A stretch of 38,270 bases of DNA from NCBI GenBank assembly GCA_903959175.1, contig CAJBVW010000122.1, positions 1-38,270 of the forward strand, given 5' to 3'. Position 1 is the stretch's first letter. The number at the start of each line of letters is the position of its first letter. The notes beneath the pieces are model-generated. The model worked only from the letters and a program-made list of their open reading frames with translations, was not told the origin of the DNA and did no database searches. Source of the DNA: an uncultured Pseudomonadota bacterium (GTDB lineage: Bacteria > Myxococcota_A > UBA796 > SXON01). Positions 1-9,824 of this stretch are shown here, one piece after another. Made by a program: the position numbers and the translations under genes.

Positions 1-454
1 AGCGCCGCCGTGCCCCTCGTGTGGGGCCGAGGGCGCGTCCCTCCGCGGGATCGGCTCGGCCGAGGCGCGTCTCGCCATCGTGGCCGCGGGCCCCCAGGGT
101 CGCCGCCTCCAGGGGGACGCGGGGGTGATGTTCGACAAGATGCTCATGCACGTCCTCGCGCTCGAGCGGGCGGACGTGTGGATCTTCGAGGCGAACGCGT
201 GCGCGGCCACCGGAGGTGGGGGCACCTGCCGCGACCTCCTGTTGCGCCAGCTCGCGGTCGCCGCCCCGCGGCTCGTGCTCGCGATGGGCGCCGCCGCGCC
301 CGCGATCGTCGGCGCGTCCGCGGTGGGAGGGGAGTGGTCGCACGCGCGCAATGCGGACGTGCTCACGACGTTCCATCCGGAGGACCTGTTGGCGCGCCCC
401 GGAGAGAAGCGCGCCGCGCTCGACCACCTGACCGCGCTCCGCCAGAGGCTCTGA
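1..454 (+). CDS. Uracil-DNA glycosylase superfamily protein (family 4-like), 5' end outside window
   Basis: The reading frame is open from base 2 to the TGA ending at 454, so only the last ~150 residues are visible. Features of Fe-S (family 4/5) uracil-DNA glycosylases are seen in order: a CPSCG pair near the window edge, GVMFDKML (like the GxxLDKML after motif A), a second cysteine pair NAC...TC followed by RDLLLRQL, a GAAAPAIVGA segment, and TTFHPEDLLARPGEKR, which matches the HPxxLLR motif near the C-terminus. The catalytic motif A (GEAPGxxED in the family) reads AAGPQGRRLQGDAG, so the usual acidic residues are missing, and the second Cys pair is spaced by only 8 residues. It may be a diverged or inactive paralogue. 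The fold assignment is fairly firm; glycosylase activity is doubtful. Confidence 0.7.
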   Translation, partial: APPCPSCGAEGASLRGIGSAEARLAIVAAGPQGRRLQGDAGVMFDKMLMHVLALERADVWIFEANACAATGGGGTCRDLLLRQLAVAAPRLVLAMGAAAPAIVGASAVGGEWSHARNADVLTTFHPEDLLARPGEKRAALDHLTALRQRL

Positions 455-473
455 CGGCGCGCGGTCGGAGGGT

Positions 474-1595
474 CTACTTCCGCTTCTTCGCGACCTGCAC
501 GCCCTGGAGGAGCGCGCTGAGCGTGCCGAAGGTCCCGCCCGTGGTGAGCGCCTCCGCGCGGCGGGGCTGCTTGTCGCCGACGCTCGTGTCGGCCTCTTCC
601 ACCTGACGGATGCCGAGGTCGACGCGCTTGCGCTCGAGATCCACCGAGAGGACGCGCACGCGCACGGCCTGGCCCTCGGTCACGGCGGACGCCGCGGACT
701 CGACGCGCTTCTTCGAGAGGTTCGGCAGGCGGACGAGCCCTTCGACGCCGGAGGCGATGCGCACGAAGGCGCCGAACTCGCGGATCCCGGTGACGACGCC
801 GTCGTAGACCTCGCCCTCGACCACGGTGGTCAGCGCGGCGTCCGCCAAGGCGCGGGCCTCGATCTCGGCGATGGCGCGGTGGGACACCTTCGCTTCGCGG
901 CCGCGCGTGTCGAGCACGCGGAACGAGAGGGAGCGTCCGATGTAGGCGTCGAGATCGGCCTCGGGCTGGTGGTCGATCTGGGAGTTCGGGCAGTACGCCT
1001 TCACGTCGCCCGAGAGCAGCACGATGAAGCCGTTCTCGTTGCGGCTGATGACCTTCCCCTGGACGGGGATCTTGTTCTCGACGGCCTCGTCGAGGAGCAG
1101 TCGGGTGCTGTCGCCGCCGAGGCTGCGGGACAGGCGGATGTCGCCGTCCTTCACCGACACCACGTAGGCGTCCAGCACGTCGCCGAGGGCGATCGTGGAT
1201 TTCAGCTCGGCGCGCTCGATGCTCGCGTCGGACTTGGCGCCGACGCTCACGAAGGCGAGGGTCGGCGTGATGCGGGAGATAGCGCCGCGTACGCGCTGGC
1301 CGGGGCGGAGCGGCCCGGTGTGCTTCGCCGGGGCGAAGGCGGCCATCATCGCGGCGACCTCGGCGGGATCCATCTCGCCGATGGACCTCAGGCCCTCGAA
1401 GTCGGTCGGCGCGCGCGGCGTCGGGGCGTCGAGCTCGGGCACGACCGGCGTGCGGGGCCCGGCGGCCGGCTCCGTTCGCATCCACGAGGTGACGGTCTCC
1501 CCCTGCCCGTCAGGGCCCGGCGCCTCGGGGGCACCCCCCGAAACGTCCCTTTGTGACTTCCGGCGCAGGATTCCGCGTACCCGTTGCTCGTCCAT
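474..1595 (-). CDS. S1-domain RNA-binding protein (three S1 repeats, ribosomal protein S1-like)
   Basis: This 373-residue protein has a disordered, Pro/Gly-rich N-terminal ~90 residues followed by three OB-fold S1 repeats. Repeat 1 (~100-160) begins GQRVRGAISRI, repeat 2 (~175-250) begins VQGKVISRNENGFIVLL, and repeat 3 (~260-335) has VYDGVVTGIREFGAFVRI and GVEGLVRLPNLS, the best match to the consensus. S1 repeats bind single-stranded RNA; three-repeat proteins of this kind act in translation or RNA decay. It is shorter than the six-repeat housekeeping RpsA, so it is more likely an accessory S1 protein. The ATG has GGAG nine bases upstream. It is divergent from the csrA-like gene, sharing a ~160-base control region, which pairs two RNA-binding proteins. 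Domain content is certain; the exact role is not known. Confidence 0.85.
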   Translation of the reverse strand: MDEQRVRGILRRKSQRDVSGGAPEAPGPDGQGETVTSWMRTEPAAGPRTPVVPELDAPTPRAPTDFEGLRSIGEMDPAEVAAMMAAFAPAKHTGPLRPGQRVRGAISRITPTLAFVSVGAKSDASIERAELKSTIALGDVLDAYVVSVKDGDIRLSRSLGGDSTRLLLDEAVENKIPVQGKVISRNENGFIVLLSGDVKAYCPNSQIDHQPEADLDAYIGRSLSFRVLDTRGREAKVSHRAIAEIEARALADAALTTVVEGEVYDGVVTGIREFGAFVRIASGVEGLVRLPNLSKKRVESAASAVTEGQAVRVRVLSVDLERKRVDLGIRQVEEADTSVGDKQPRRAEALTTGGTFGTLSALLQGVQVAKKRK

Positions 1596-1635
1596 TGAAG
1601 AAAACTCCGTGGATCGTTCGACCCGAACGGCGCGG

Positions 1636-1663
1636 ACTATCCCCGCGGGCAGCGAAACCGCAA
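1636..1663 (-). promoter_or_regulatory. Possible sigma70-type promoter of the S1-domain gene
   Basis: On the minus strand TTGCGG (1658-1663) and GATAGT (1636-1641) are separated by 16 bases and lie about 40 bases upstream of the S1 gene ATG. Both boxes are only partial consensus matches, so this is tentative. Confidence 0.3.
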
Positions 1664-1714
1664 GCTGCCGATGGCTCGTGCTCGTCTTGTGGAACCGCGG
1701 AGGACGACGTACGT

Positions 1715-1745
1715 TTGTCTCGTCACGAACCTACTGTTTTATACA
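1715..1745 (+). promoter_or_regulatory. Possible promoter of the csrA-like gene
   Basis: TTGTCT (1715-1720) and TATACA (1740-1745) sit in a locally AT-rich stretch just before csrA. The 19-base spacer is longer than optimal, and the -10 box lies only 12 bases before the start codon, so the leader would be nearly absent and overlap the ribosome binding site. Tentative. Confidence 0.3.
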
Positions 1746-1757
1746 CGGGAGTTCGAT

Positions 1758-1958
1758 ATGTTGGTAGTTTCCATGAAAGAAGCTGGCATTCTTCGGATTG
1801 GAGAGGCCACGATCTATATCCGTGAGATCCGGGGCGGCGAGGTGCGCATCTCGGTGGCGGCGCCCCAGGAGATAAAGATCAAACATCTCGAGCCGGTTGC
1901 CGGGGATGAAGTGCCGAGGGCCGAGGTCGTTCGCCGCGGCCGGATGGGGCGGCGATAA
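1758..1958 (+). CDS. csrA: CsrA/RsmA-family post-transcriptional regulator, divergent
   Basis: The 66-residue protein aligns along its first ~45 residues with CsrA: MLVVSMKEAGILRIGEA for the usual MLILTRRVGETLMIGDE, then GGEVRISVAAPQEIKIKH for GNQVRIGVNAPKEVSVHR. CsrA dimers bind GGA motifs in mRNA leaders and control translation and stability. I chose ATG 1758 because GGGAG (1747-1751) lies six bases upstream and because it begins exactly at the family N-terminus; a longer in-frame extension from 1671 has no homology. Residues that contact RNA in characterised CsrA differ: R6 is Met, R7 is Lys and the critical R44 aligns with His. The tail is Arg-rich (RRGRMGRR). The family call is good; normal RNA specificity is doubtful. 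It is followed after 35 bases by queA. Confidence 0.82.
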   Translation: MLVVSMKEAGILRIGEATIYIREIRGGEVRISVAAPQEIKIKHLEPVAGDEVPRAEVVRRGRMGRR

Positions 1959-1993
1959 CCACGCTTGGGAGCGGCAACGTAGGCGAGGCGGAG

Positions 1994-4175
<2,182 letters not shown>

Positions 4176-4177
4176 AC

Positions 4178-4519
4178 ATGCCCCTCTCTGATGGCCTCCT
4201 CCTCTCGCAACAGGCCGCTGGCGGTCAGGGGGGCATCCTGAACTCCCTGATGCTCTTCGCCCCGTTGGCGCTGATCTTCTACTTCGTCATGTGGCGCCCC
4301 CAGCAGAAGGAGGCGAAGGAGCAGGCCGCGCTCCTCGCGTCGCTCCAGAAGGGCGATCGCGTCGTGACGGCCGCGGGCGTGCACGGCAAGGTGAGCGAGG
4401 TCAAGGCGGACACGCTATCCCTCGAGATCGCGCCGAACGTCGTGATCGTCGTCGAGCGCGACGCCGTGCGGCGCAAGGTCACCGAAGTCAAGGCCGAGAC
4501 GCCGACGAAGGGGTCCTGA
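4178..4519 (+). CDS. yajC: Sec translocase accessory subunit YajC
   Basis: This 113-residue inner-membrane protein belongs to the SecDF-YajC complex that associates with SecYEG. One transmembrane helix (residues ~25-42, LMLFAPLALIFYFVMWRPQ) is followed by the typical QQKEAKEQ and LQKGDRVVTAAGVHGKV cytoplasmic segment. ATG 4178 lies two bases after the tgt stop and gives a standard-length protein. Its TGA overlaps the ATG of secD (TGATG), implying translational coupling. The ending TEVKAETPTKGS is unremarkable. Confidence 0.95.
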   Translation: MPLSDGLLLSQQAAGGQGGILNSLMLFAPLALIFYFVMWRPQQKEAKEQAALLASLQKGDRVVTAAGVHGKVSEVKADTLSLEIAPNVVIVVERDAVRRKVTEVKAETPTKGS

Positions 4520-6279
4520 TGGAAGGCGGTCTCGTTGCACGCATCGGCGTGTGTGTGGGCTCGCTCCTTGTCGCCGTCTGGCTGCTCCTGCCGACGTTTC
4601 TCGGCAAGGAAGTCCAAGACAACCTCCAGCTTGCCGCGGATCGCGCCAAGATGGACGACCCTCCCGAGCTCGCCGAGCCCCTTCCCGGCTACGTCCAGTG
4701 GCTCCCGAACGTCAAGGTGAACCTCGGCCTGGATCTCCAGGGCGGGATCGACCTGACGCTCGAGGTCGAGACGGACGAGGCCGTGCTCTCCACGGTCCAG
4801 CGGGACGTGGCCCCGGTGAAGAGCGCCGCCGAAAAGGAAGGGGTCAAGCTCGACGACGTGAAGCGGGACCGCAAGCGCCCCTCGCTCCTCATCGCCCCTG
4901 GCCCCGGGACCGACCTCCGAGCGGTCCAGGACCTCCTCCGCAAGCAGTTCGGGGCCTACGCGTACGAGCGCACCGAGTCCGAGGACGGCAAGGACTGGAT
5001 GGTCTTCACGATGACGGACACGGCGAAGGACGCCGTCTCGAAGTCCGCCGTGGACCAGGCGCTCGAGACCATCCGCAACCGCATCGACGAAACCGGTGTG
5101 AAGGAGCCGAACATCACCCGCAAGGGCGAGCGCGGCATCGACGTGCAGCTCCCGGGCGAGACCAACGTGGAGACCGCCGTTGCGGCGGTCGGCACCACTG
5201 CGCAGCTCGAATTCATGCTCGTGGACGAGGATGCCGATCTCGGCAGAATCGAGACCGGCCTCACCGCCGCGCGAGAGGCGCTGCCCCCCACCGAGTTCGC
5301 GAACGACCGCAGCCTCTCCGAATGGCTCGGTGACAACGGCTACCTCCCCGCCGGGCGGCGGCTGCTGTGGCAGTACGGCAAGACCGACAAGGTCGAGACG
5401 CGTGGGCAGTCCTACGTCATCAAGGAGGAGGTCCTCCTCTCCGGCGACGACGTGAACGACGCCCAGACGAGCCCCAACCCGCAGACCGGCATGTACTACG
5501 TCGCGCTGGAGTTCAAGCCGCGCGGCCAGAGCATCTTCGCCAACGTCACCGGGGACAACGTCGGGAAGCGCTTCGCGATCGTGCTCGACGACAAGGTGCG
5601 CTCCGCGCCGATCATCAACGAGCGCATCAACGGCACCGCCAGCATCTCGATGGGCGGCCAGAACATCGATGAGCAGGTCAAAGAGGCGGGCATGCTCGCC
5701 CTCGTGCTCCGCTCGGGCGCCCTGCCCGCGCCAGTCAGCGTCGGCGAAGTGCGCACGGTCGGAGCCTCCCTCGGCGCGCGGGCCATCAGCGAGGGCATGT
5801 TCGCGGCGTTCCTCGGATCGATCTTCGTGCTCAGCTTCGCGGCGATCTACTACAAGGTGAGCGGCCTGCTGGCGGACATCACGCTGCTGTTGAACGGCGT
5901 GATGCTCGTGGCGCTCCTCGCCCTCGCGGGCGCGACGCTCACGTTGCCGGGCATCTGCGGCATCGCGCTGACCATCGGCATGGCGGTGGACTGCAACATC
6001 ATCATCTTCGAGCGCATCCGCGAGGAGCTGAGGGCAGGAAAGTCGATCCGCGCGTCGATCTCGGCCGGGTACGACCGTGCGACCGTCGCCGTCGTGGACA
6101 GCAACGTCACGACCCTCCTCGCGGGTGTCGTGCTCTACAGCTACGGCACGGGCCCGATCAAGGGCTTCGCGGTGACGCTGATGATCGGCATTCTAACCAC
6201 CCTCTTCACTGGCGTGTTCGTCTCCCGGACGCTCATCGAGCTGGTCAACCGCGGGCAGCGCGCCCGCATGAGCATCTGA
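4519..6279 (+). CDS. secD: Protein translocase subunit SecD
   Basis: SecD is an RND-family membrane protein that uses the proton motive force to pull secretory proteins through at the periplasmic face. The 586-residue protein has TM1 at ~7-29 (VCVGSLLVAVWLLLPTFLG), the conserved VNLGLDLQGGIDLTLEV, the P1 region with RNRIDETGVKEPNI, VALEFKPRGQ and FAIVLDDKVRSAPII before the second membrane block, then five C-terminal TM helices. GMAVDCNIIIFERIREEL carries the conserved Asp of TM4, and GPIKGFAVTLMIGILTTLFT ends the RND core. The start ATG overlaps the yajC stop. secF begins seven bases downstream. Length and motifs are normal for the family. Confidence 0.97.
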   Translation: MEGGLVARIGVCVGSLLVAVWLLLPTFLGKEVQDNLQLAADRAKMDDPPELAEPLPGYVQWLPNVKVNLGLDLQGGIDLTLEVETDEAVLSTVQRDVAPVKSAAEKEGVKLDDVKRDRKRPSLLIAPGPGTDLRAVQDLLRKQFGAYAYERTESEDGKDWMVFTMTDTAKDAVSKSAVDQALETIRNRIDETGVKEPNITRKGERGIDVQLPGETNVETAVAAVGTTAQLEFMLVDEDADLGRIETGLTAAREALPPTEFANDRSLSEWLGDNGYLPAGRRLLWQYGKTDKVETRGQSYVIKEEVLLSGDDVNDAQTSPNPQTGMYYVALEFKPRGQSIFANVTGDNVGKRFAIVLDDKVRSAPIINERINGTASISMGGQNIDEQVKEAGMLALVLRSGALPAPVSVGEVRTVGASLGARAISEGMFAAFLGSIFVLSFAAIYYKVSGLLADITLLLNGVMLVALLALAGATLTLPGICGIALTIGMAVDCNIIIFERIREELRAGKSIRASISAGYDRATVAVVDSNVTTLLAGVVLYSYGTGPIKGFAVTLMIGILTTLFTGVFVSRTLIELVNRGQRARMSI

Positions 6280-6286
6280 GGTCGCC

Positions 6287-7471
6287 ATGATGGAAATTCT
6301 TCCCAAGGGCCTCTACATCGACTTCGTCGGGAAGCGGGCCATCTTCGGCTCGATCTCGGCCGTCCTGGTCGCCATCAGCATCGCGCTGTTCGTGTTCGTC
6401 GGCCCCAACTGGAGCATCGACTTCACGGGCGGGACCGAGGTGCAGTTCAAGTTCAAGGACGATGCCGAGATCGGGGAGGTCCGCGAGGCCCTCGGAACCA
6501 TCGGCATCGGCGAGGACGCGATCCAGCAGGTCGGAGACGTCGCGGACGACCGATTCCTCGTCCGCCTGCAGGGCGCCTCGAGCGCGAACGAGAACGAGGT
6601 CGCTGCGGTACGTGCGGCTCTGCTGAGCGCATTCGGGCCGGACTGGATCGACGAGCTGCGCGTCGACAGCGAGGTCGGTTCGCGCGCCTCCGTCAGCTAC
6701 AAGGGTGACCAGGTCTCGATCGGTCGGATCACCAGCGCGCTCGCGTCCCTCCCCGGCGTAACCGTACAGTCTTCCCCGGAAGACAACCAGTTCTACGCGC
6801 GGCTGCCCGGCGTGGCGGAAGAGATCCGCGCCGCGCTCACCGCGCAGCTCGGCGACAAGGCCTTCGACGTGGAGCGCACCGACTCCGTCGGCCCGAAGGT
6901 CGGCGGGAACCTCCGAGTCGCCGGCCTGACCTCGATGCTCGTGACGATGGCGCTGCTCACCGTCTACGTCGGCGTCCGCTTCGACTTCGCGTTCGCGCCC
7001 GGAGCCATCCTCTGCCTGTTCCACGACGCCGTCCTCACCTGCGGGTTCTTCGTGCTCACGCAGCAGGAGTTCGGCCTCTCGATGATCAGCGCGATCCTCA
7101 CGCTCGTCGGGTATTCCATCAACGACACGATCGTCATCTACGATCGCATCCGCGAGAACAGCGAGAAGTACCGGCGTCAGGACCTTCACAAGCTGATCAA
7201 CGACAGCATCAACCAGACCCTTTCGCGCTCGATCATCACCAATGGCGCCACATCCCTCGCGCTCCTGCCCTTCCTCGTGTGGGGCGGTCCGGTGCTGCGC
7301 ACCTTCGCGACGGCGATGCTCATCGGCATCGTAGTCGGCACCTACTCGACGATCTACGTCGCCAGCCCGGTGATGATCATCTTCAAGGAGAACCAGGACA
7401 GGATCCTCGCCCTCCTCGGCTTCCAGAAGAAGCCTCCCTCCGGCTCCGAGCCGGCGGCGCCTCCCGCGTAG
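6287..7471 (+). CDS. secF: Protein translocase subunit SecF
   Basis: Partner of SecD. The 394-residue protein is longer than the ~320-residue enterobacterial form because the periplasmic loop between TM1 and TM2 is extended (~45-205). Landmarks: TM1 IFGSISAVLVAISIALFVFV, then WSIDFTGGTEVQFKF, the middle TM block with VYVGVRFDFAFAPGAI, the motif VGYSINDTIVIYDRIREN that matches the SecF proton-path Asp region, and SRSIITNGATSLALLPFLVW near the end. The C-terminal tail is Pro/Ala-rich. ATG 6287 is used; the adjacent ATG 6290 would differ by one residue. This is the last gene of the queA-secF run, since a promoter follows. Confidence 0.97.
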   Translation: MMEILPKGLYIDFVGKRAIFGSISAVLVAISIALFVFVGPNWSIDFTGGTEVQFKFKDDAEIGEVREALGTIGIGEDAIQQVGDVADDRFLVRLQGASSANENEVAAVRAALLSAFGPDWIDELRVDSEVGSRASVSYKGDQVSIGRITSALASLPGVTVQSSPEDNQFYARLPGVAEEIRAALTAQLGDKAFDVERTDSVGPKVGGNLRVAGLTSMLVTMALLTVYVGVRFDFAFAPGAILCLFHDAVLTCGFFVLTQQEFGLSMISAILTLVGYSINDTIVIYDRIRENSEKYRRQDLHKLINDSINQTLSRSIITNGATSLALLPFLVWGGPVLRTFATAMLIGIVVGTYSTIYVASPVMIIFKENQDRILALLGFQKKPPSGSEPAAPPA

Positions 7472-7487
7472 ACGCCCACAATTCGCC

Positions 7488-7516
7488 TTGACCGGACCTT
7501 CCTCGGCCGGTATACA
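7488..7516 (+). promoter_or_regulatory. Strong sigma70-type promoter of the IHF/HU gene
   Basis: TTGACC (7488-7493) and TATACA (7511-7516) are separated by exactly 17 bases in the secF-ihfB gap. Each box matches the consensus at five of six positions. This is the best promoter-like sequence in the window and fits a highly expressed nucleoid protein; transcription would start near 7523, about 18 bases before the ATG. Confidence 0.75.
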
Positions 7517-7540
7517 TCGGCCAAACCTTTCGAGTTTCTG

Positions 7541-7834
7541 ATGACGAAGAGCGAGCTGGTCGACGCCGTGGCCCGCCGGCAGAACCTCCCCCGACAGACC
7601 GCCGAGCGCGTGGTCAACGTCCTGTTCGACTCCATCCGGGACGCCCTCCTCCGGGGCGACCGGGTCGAGATCCGCGGCTTCGGGTCCTTCAAGGCCCGGG
7701 AGTACGAGGGGTACACCGGGCGCAACCCTCGCACCGGCATCCCGATCTTCGTGTCGCCCAAGGTGCTCCCCGTCTTCAAGGTGGGGAAGGACCTCCGGGT
7801 CAGGGTCAACGGGGGGACGGACCCCGAGGAATGA
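7541..7834 (+). CDS. ihfB: Integration host factor beta-like (HU/IHF family) DNA-binding protein
   Basis: The 97-residue protein begins MTKSELVDAVARRQ, close to IHF-beta (MTKSELIERLATQQ), and has the DNA-binding signature VEIRGFGSFKAREYEGYTGR followed by the beta-arm tip RNPRTG, whose Pro intercalates DNA in this family, and FKVGKDLRVRVNG at the end. IHF bends DNA sharply and assists recombination, replication and transcription. Homodimeric HU-like use is also possible because the partner subunit is not in the window. It has its own strong promoter. Its TGA overlaps the ATG of the next gene (ATGA), so a secreted protein is co-transcribed. Confidence 0.9.
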   Translation: MTKSELVDAVARRQNLPRQTAERVVNVLFDSIRDALLRGDRVEIRGFGSFKAREYEGYTGRNPRTGIPIFVSPKVLPVFKVGKDLRVRVNGGTDPEE

Positions 7835-8430
7835 TCCCCTTCGCGCTCCTCCCTGCTGTGCTGGCTGGCAGTGTGTACATCAACGGGGTGCGTGCAGATC
7901 TGCTCCCCGAGTTGACGCTCTCGAACGCGACCGTTCGCTTCGACGCGCAAGGAGACGTCTGGATCGAAGCGCCGGGCTACCACGTTCAGGTGCTCTCCCC
8001 CGGGGAGCCTGCGGTGCCCGTGCGCACGCCCGCGCCGTCCGTCTCCTCCGCACAAGCGGCGTCGACGAACGACACCGGGAGCCGCACCACCCCCGTCGCC
8101 ACCTGGTGGCTCGTCACAGAAGATGATGGTTCGACCGGCCACACCCTTGAGGTGCTTGTCAACGGCACACTCGTCCGGCGCGTGGCCTCGGGCCAGCCCC
8201 AGCTCATCCTCGACGTGGGGTCGTACCTCCGCCGGGGAGCAAACACCGTCGTCGTCCAGGGGGTCCCCGGCGGGAGCCCGGCCGGCGGCCCGCTGAGCAT
8301 CTACCTCGGGCGGGGCAACACCCTCTCCGGGACGCTTCGACTCGACAACCCCGAGGTCGCCTTCAGCGCGCGCGCCTCCGACGGCGCGGGCGGCAGTCCG
8401 ACACGGCAGTACACCCTCACCGTTCCTTAG
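7831..8430 (+). CDS. Predicted secreted beta-rich protein of unknown function
   Basis: I do not recognise this 199-residue protein. The N-terminus (MIPFALLPAVLAGSVYING) is hydrophobic and may be a signal peptide, but it has no basic residue before the hydrophobic stretch. Residues ~20-50 are beta-like (VRFDAQGDVWIEAPGYHVQVL), ~52-85 are a Ser/Thr/Pro/Ala linker, and ~88-199 contain LEVLVNGTLVRRVASGQP and LDVGSYLRRGANTVVVQGVP. These resemble beta-sandwich domains of carbohydrate-binding type, but this is only a pattern impression. The four-base overlap with ihfB and the position just before phoH imply translational coupling to ihfB. No cysteine or catalytic motif is visible. Confidence 0.7.
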   Translation: MIPFALLPAVLAGSVYINGVRADLLPELTLSNATVRFDAQGDVWIEAPGYHVQVLSPGEPAVPVRTPAPSVSSAQAASTNDTGSRTTPVATWWLVTEDDGSTGHTLEVLVNGTLVRRVASGQPQLILDVGSYLRRGANTVVVQGVPGGSPAGGPLSIYLGRGNTLSGTLRLDNPEVAFSARASDGAGGSPTRQYTLTVP

Positions 8431-8447
8431 AACGTTCGTGGAGCGTC

Positions 8448-9824
8448 GTGGCAGCATCCTCTCAGCACCGTGGCACGGGAAAGCGTACCTACGTCCTGGA
8501 CACCAACGTGCTGCTGCACGATCCGGGCGCCCTGATGGTCTTCCACGAGCACGACCTCGTGCTCCCGATCACGGTCATCGAGGAGATCGACAAGTTCAAG
8601 CGGGAGCTCACCGAGCTGGGCCGCGCGGCGCGCATGATCTCGCGCCAGCTCGACGCGATGCGGGCCACCGGCCGGATCCGCGATGGCGTGCCGCTGCCGG
8701 GCGGCGGGAAGCTCCGGGTGGAGCTCGGCACCCCGGGTGACGTGTCCGAGCTCTTCGCGGGCGCCACGAAGACGAACGACAACGTCATCCTCCAGACCGT
8801 GATGCGCCTCCACCGCGAGGCCAAGAACGGCATGGTCGTGTTCGTCAGCCGCGACGTGAACATGCGCATCAAGGCCGACGCGCTGGGCGTCGTCGCCGAG
8901 GACTACGAGCACGCGCACGTCGAGATGGACGAGGCCTACACGGGCGTCATCGAACGCGAAGTCGACGGCGACGTCGTCAGCGAGGTCTACACCCGAGGCT
9001 GGATGCCGGACGAGGGGGAGGGCCTCTGCCCGCACCAGTTCGTCATCCTGAAGAACGCCGCACAGCCGGGGCAGACCGCCATGACGCGGTACGACGCCAA
9101 ACAGAAGCGCCTCCAGTTGGTGGGCCGCTTCAAGGAGGGCGTCTGGGGCATCTTCGCGCGGAACCGCGAGCAGATCTTCGCGCTCGACCTGTTGCTCGAC
9201 GACAACGTCCCCCTCGTGACGCTCGACGGCATGGCCGGCACCGGCAAGACGCTGCTCGCCATCGCGTGTGGCCTGCAGCGCGTCGCCGACGACAAGCGCT
9301 ACCGCCGCCTCGTCGTCGCCCGCCCGATCTTCCCGCTCGGCAAGGACGTCGGTTTCCTGCCCGGCACCCTCGAAGAGAAGCTGAACCCCTGGATGAAGCC
9401 CATCTTCGACAACCTCGACCTCCTGCTCGGCGGCGAGGAGGGCAGGGAGAGCGGCGGTGGCGGCGGGCGCGGCAACAAGTCCCAGGCGCCCAACTACCAG
9501 GCGTTGATCGACCAGAAGATCATCGAGGTCGAGCCGCTGACCTACATCCGCGGACGCAGCCTGCCGCGCCAGTATCTCGTGATCGATGAGGCCCAGAACC
9601 TGACGCCGCACGAGGTCAAGACGGTCATCACGCGTGCCGGGGAGGGGACCAAGGTCATCCTGACCGGCGACCGCTACCAGATCGACAACCCGTACGTAGA
9701 CGCCACGTCCAACGGGCTCTCCTACGTGGTGGAGCGGTTCCGACTCTCCCCGATGGCGGGTCACGTCACCCTCCGGAAGGGCGAGCGCAGCCCCCTGGCA
9801 GAGACCGCCGCCGCGCTGCTGTAG
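8448..9824 (+). CDS. PIN-PhoH family ATPase/ribonuclease (PhoH2-like)
   Basis: The 458-residue protein joins an N-terminal PIN nuclease domain (~10-145) to a C-terminal PhoH ATPase (~230-455). PIN acidic positions are seen in YVLDTNVLLHDP, VIEEIDKFKREL, KTNDNVIL and VSRDVNMRIKADALG. The ATPase has Walker A LDGMAGTGKTLLA, VVARPIFPLGKDVGFLPG, and Walker B LVIDEAQNLTPHEVKT followed by ILTGDRYQIDNPYVD. Related PhoH2 proteins are RNA helicase/RNases. A Gly-rich insert (~328-345, GGGGGRGN) lies within the ATPase. GTG 8448 follows GGAG by four bases. It is distinct from the second PhoH protein at 13156, which has no PIN domain. birA starts on the next base after its stop. Confidence 0.92.
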   Translation: MAASSQHRGTGKRTYVLDTNVLLHDPGALMVFHEHDLVLPITVIEEIDKFKRELTELGRAARMISRQLDAMRATGRIRDGVPLPGGGKLRVELGTPGDVSELFAGATKTNDNVILQTVMRLHREAKNGMVVFVSRDVNMRIKADALGVVAEDYEHAHVEMDEAYTGVIEREVDGDVVSEVYTRGWMPDEGEGLCPHQFVILKNAAQPGQTAMTRYDAKQKRLQLVGRFKEGVWGIFARNREQIFALDLLLDDNVPLVTLDGMAGTGKTLLAIACGLQRVADDKRYRRLVVARPIFPLGKDVGFLPGTLEEKLNPWMKPIFDNLDLLLGGEEGRESGGGGGRGNKSQAPNYQALIDQKIIEVEPLTYIRGRSLPRQYLVIDEAQNLTPHEVKTVITRAGEGTKVILTGDRYQIDNPYVDATSNGLSYVVERFRLSPMAGHVTLRKGERSPLAETAAALL

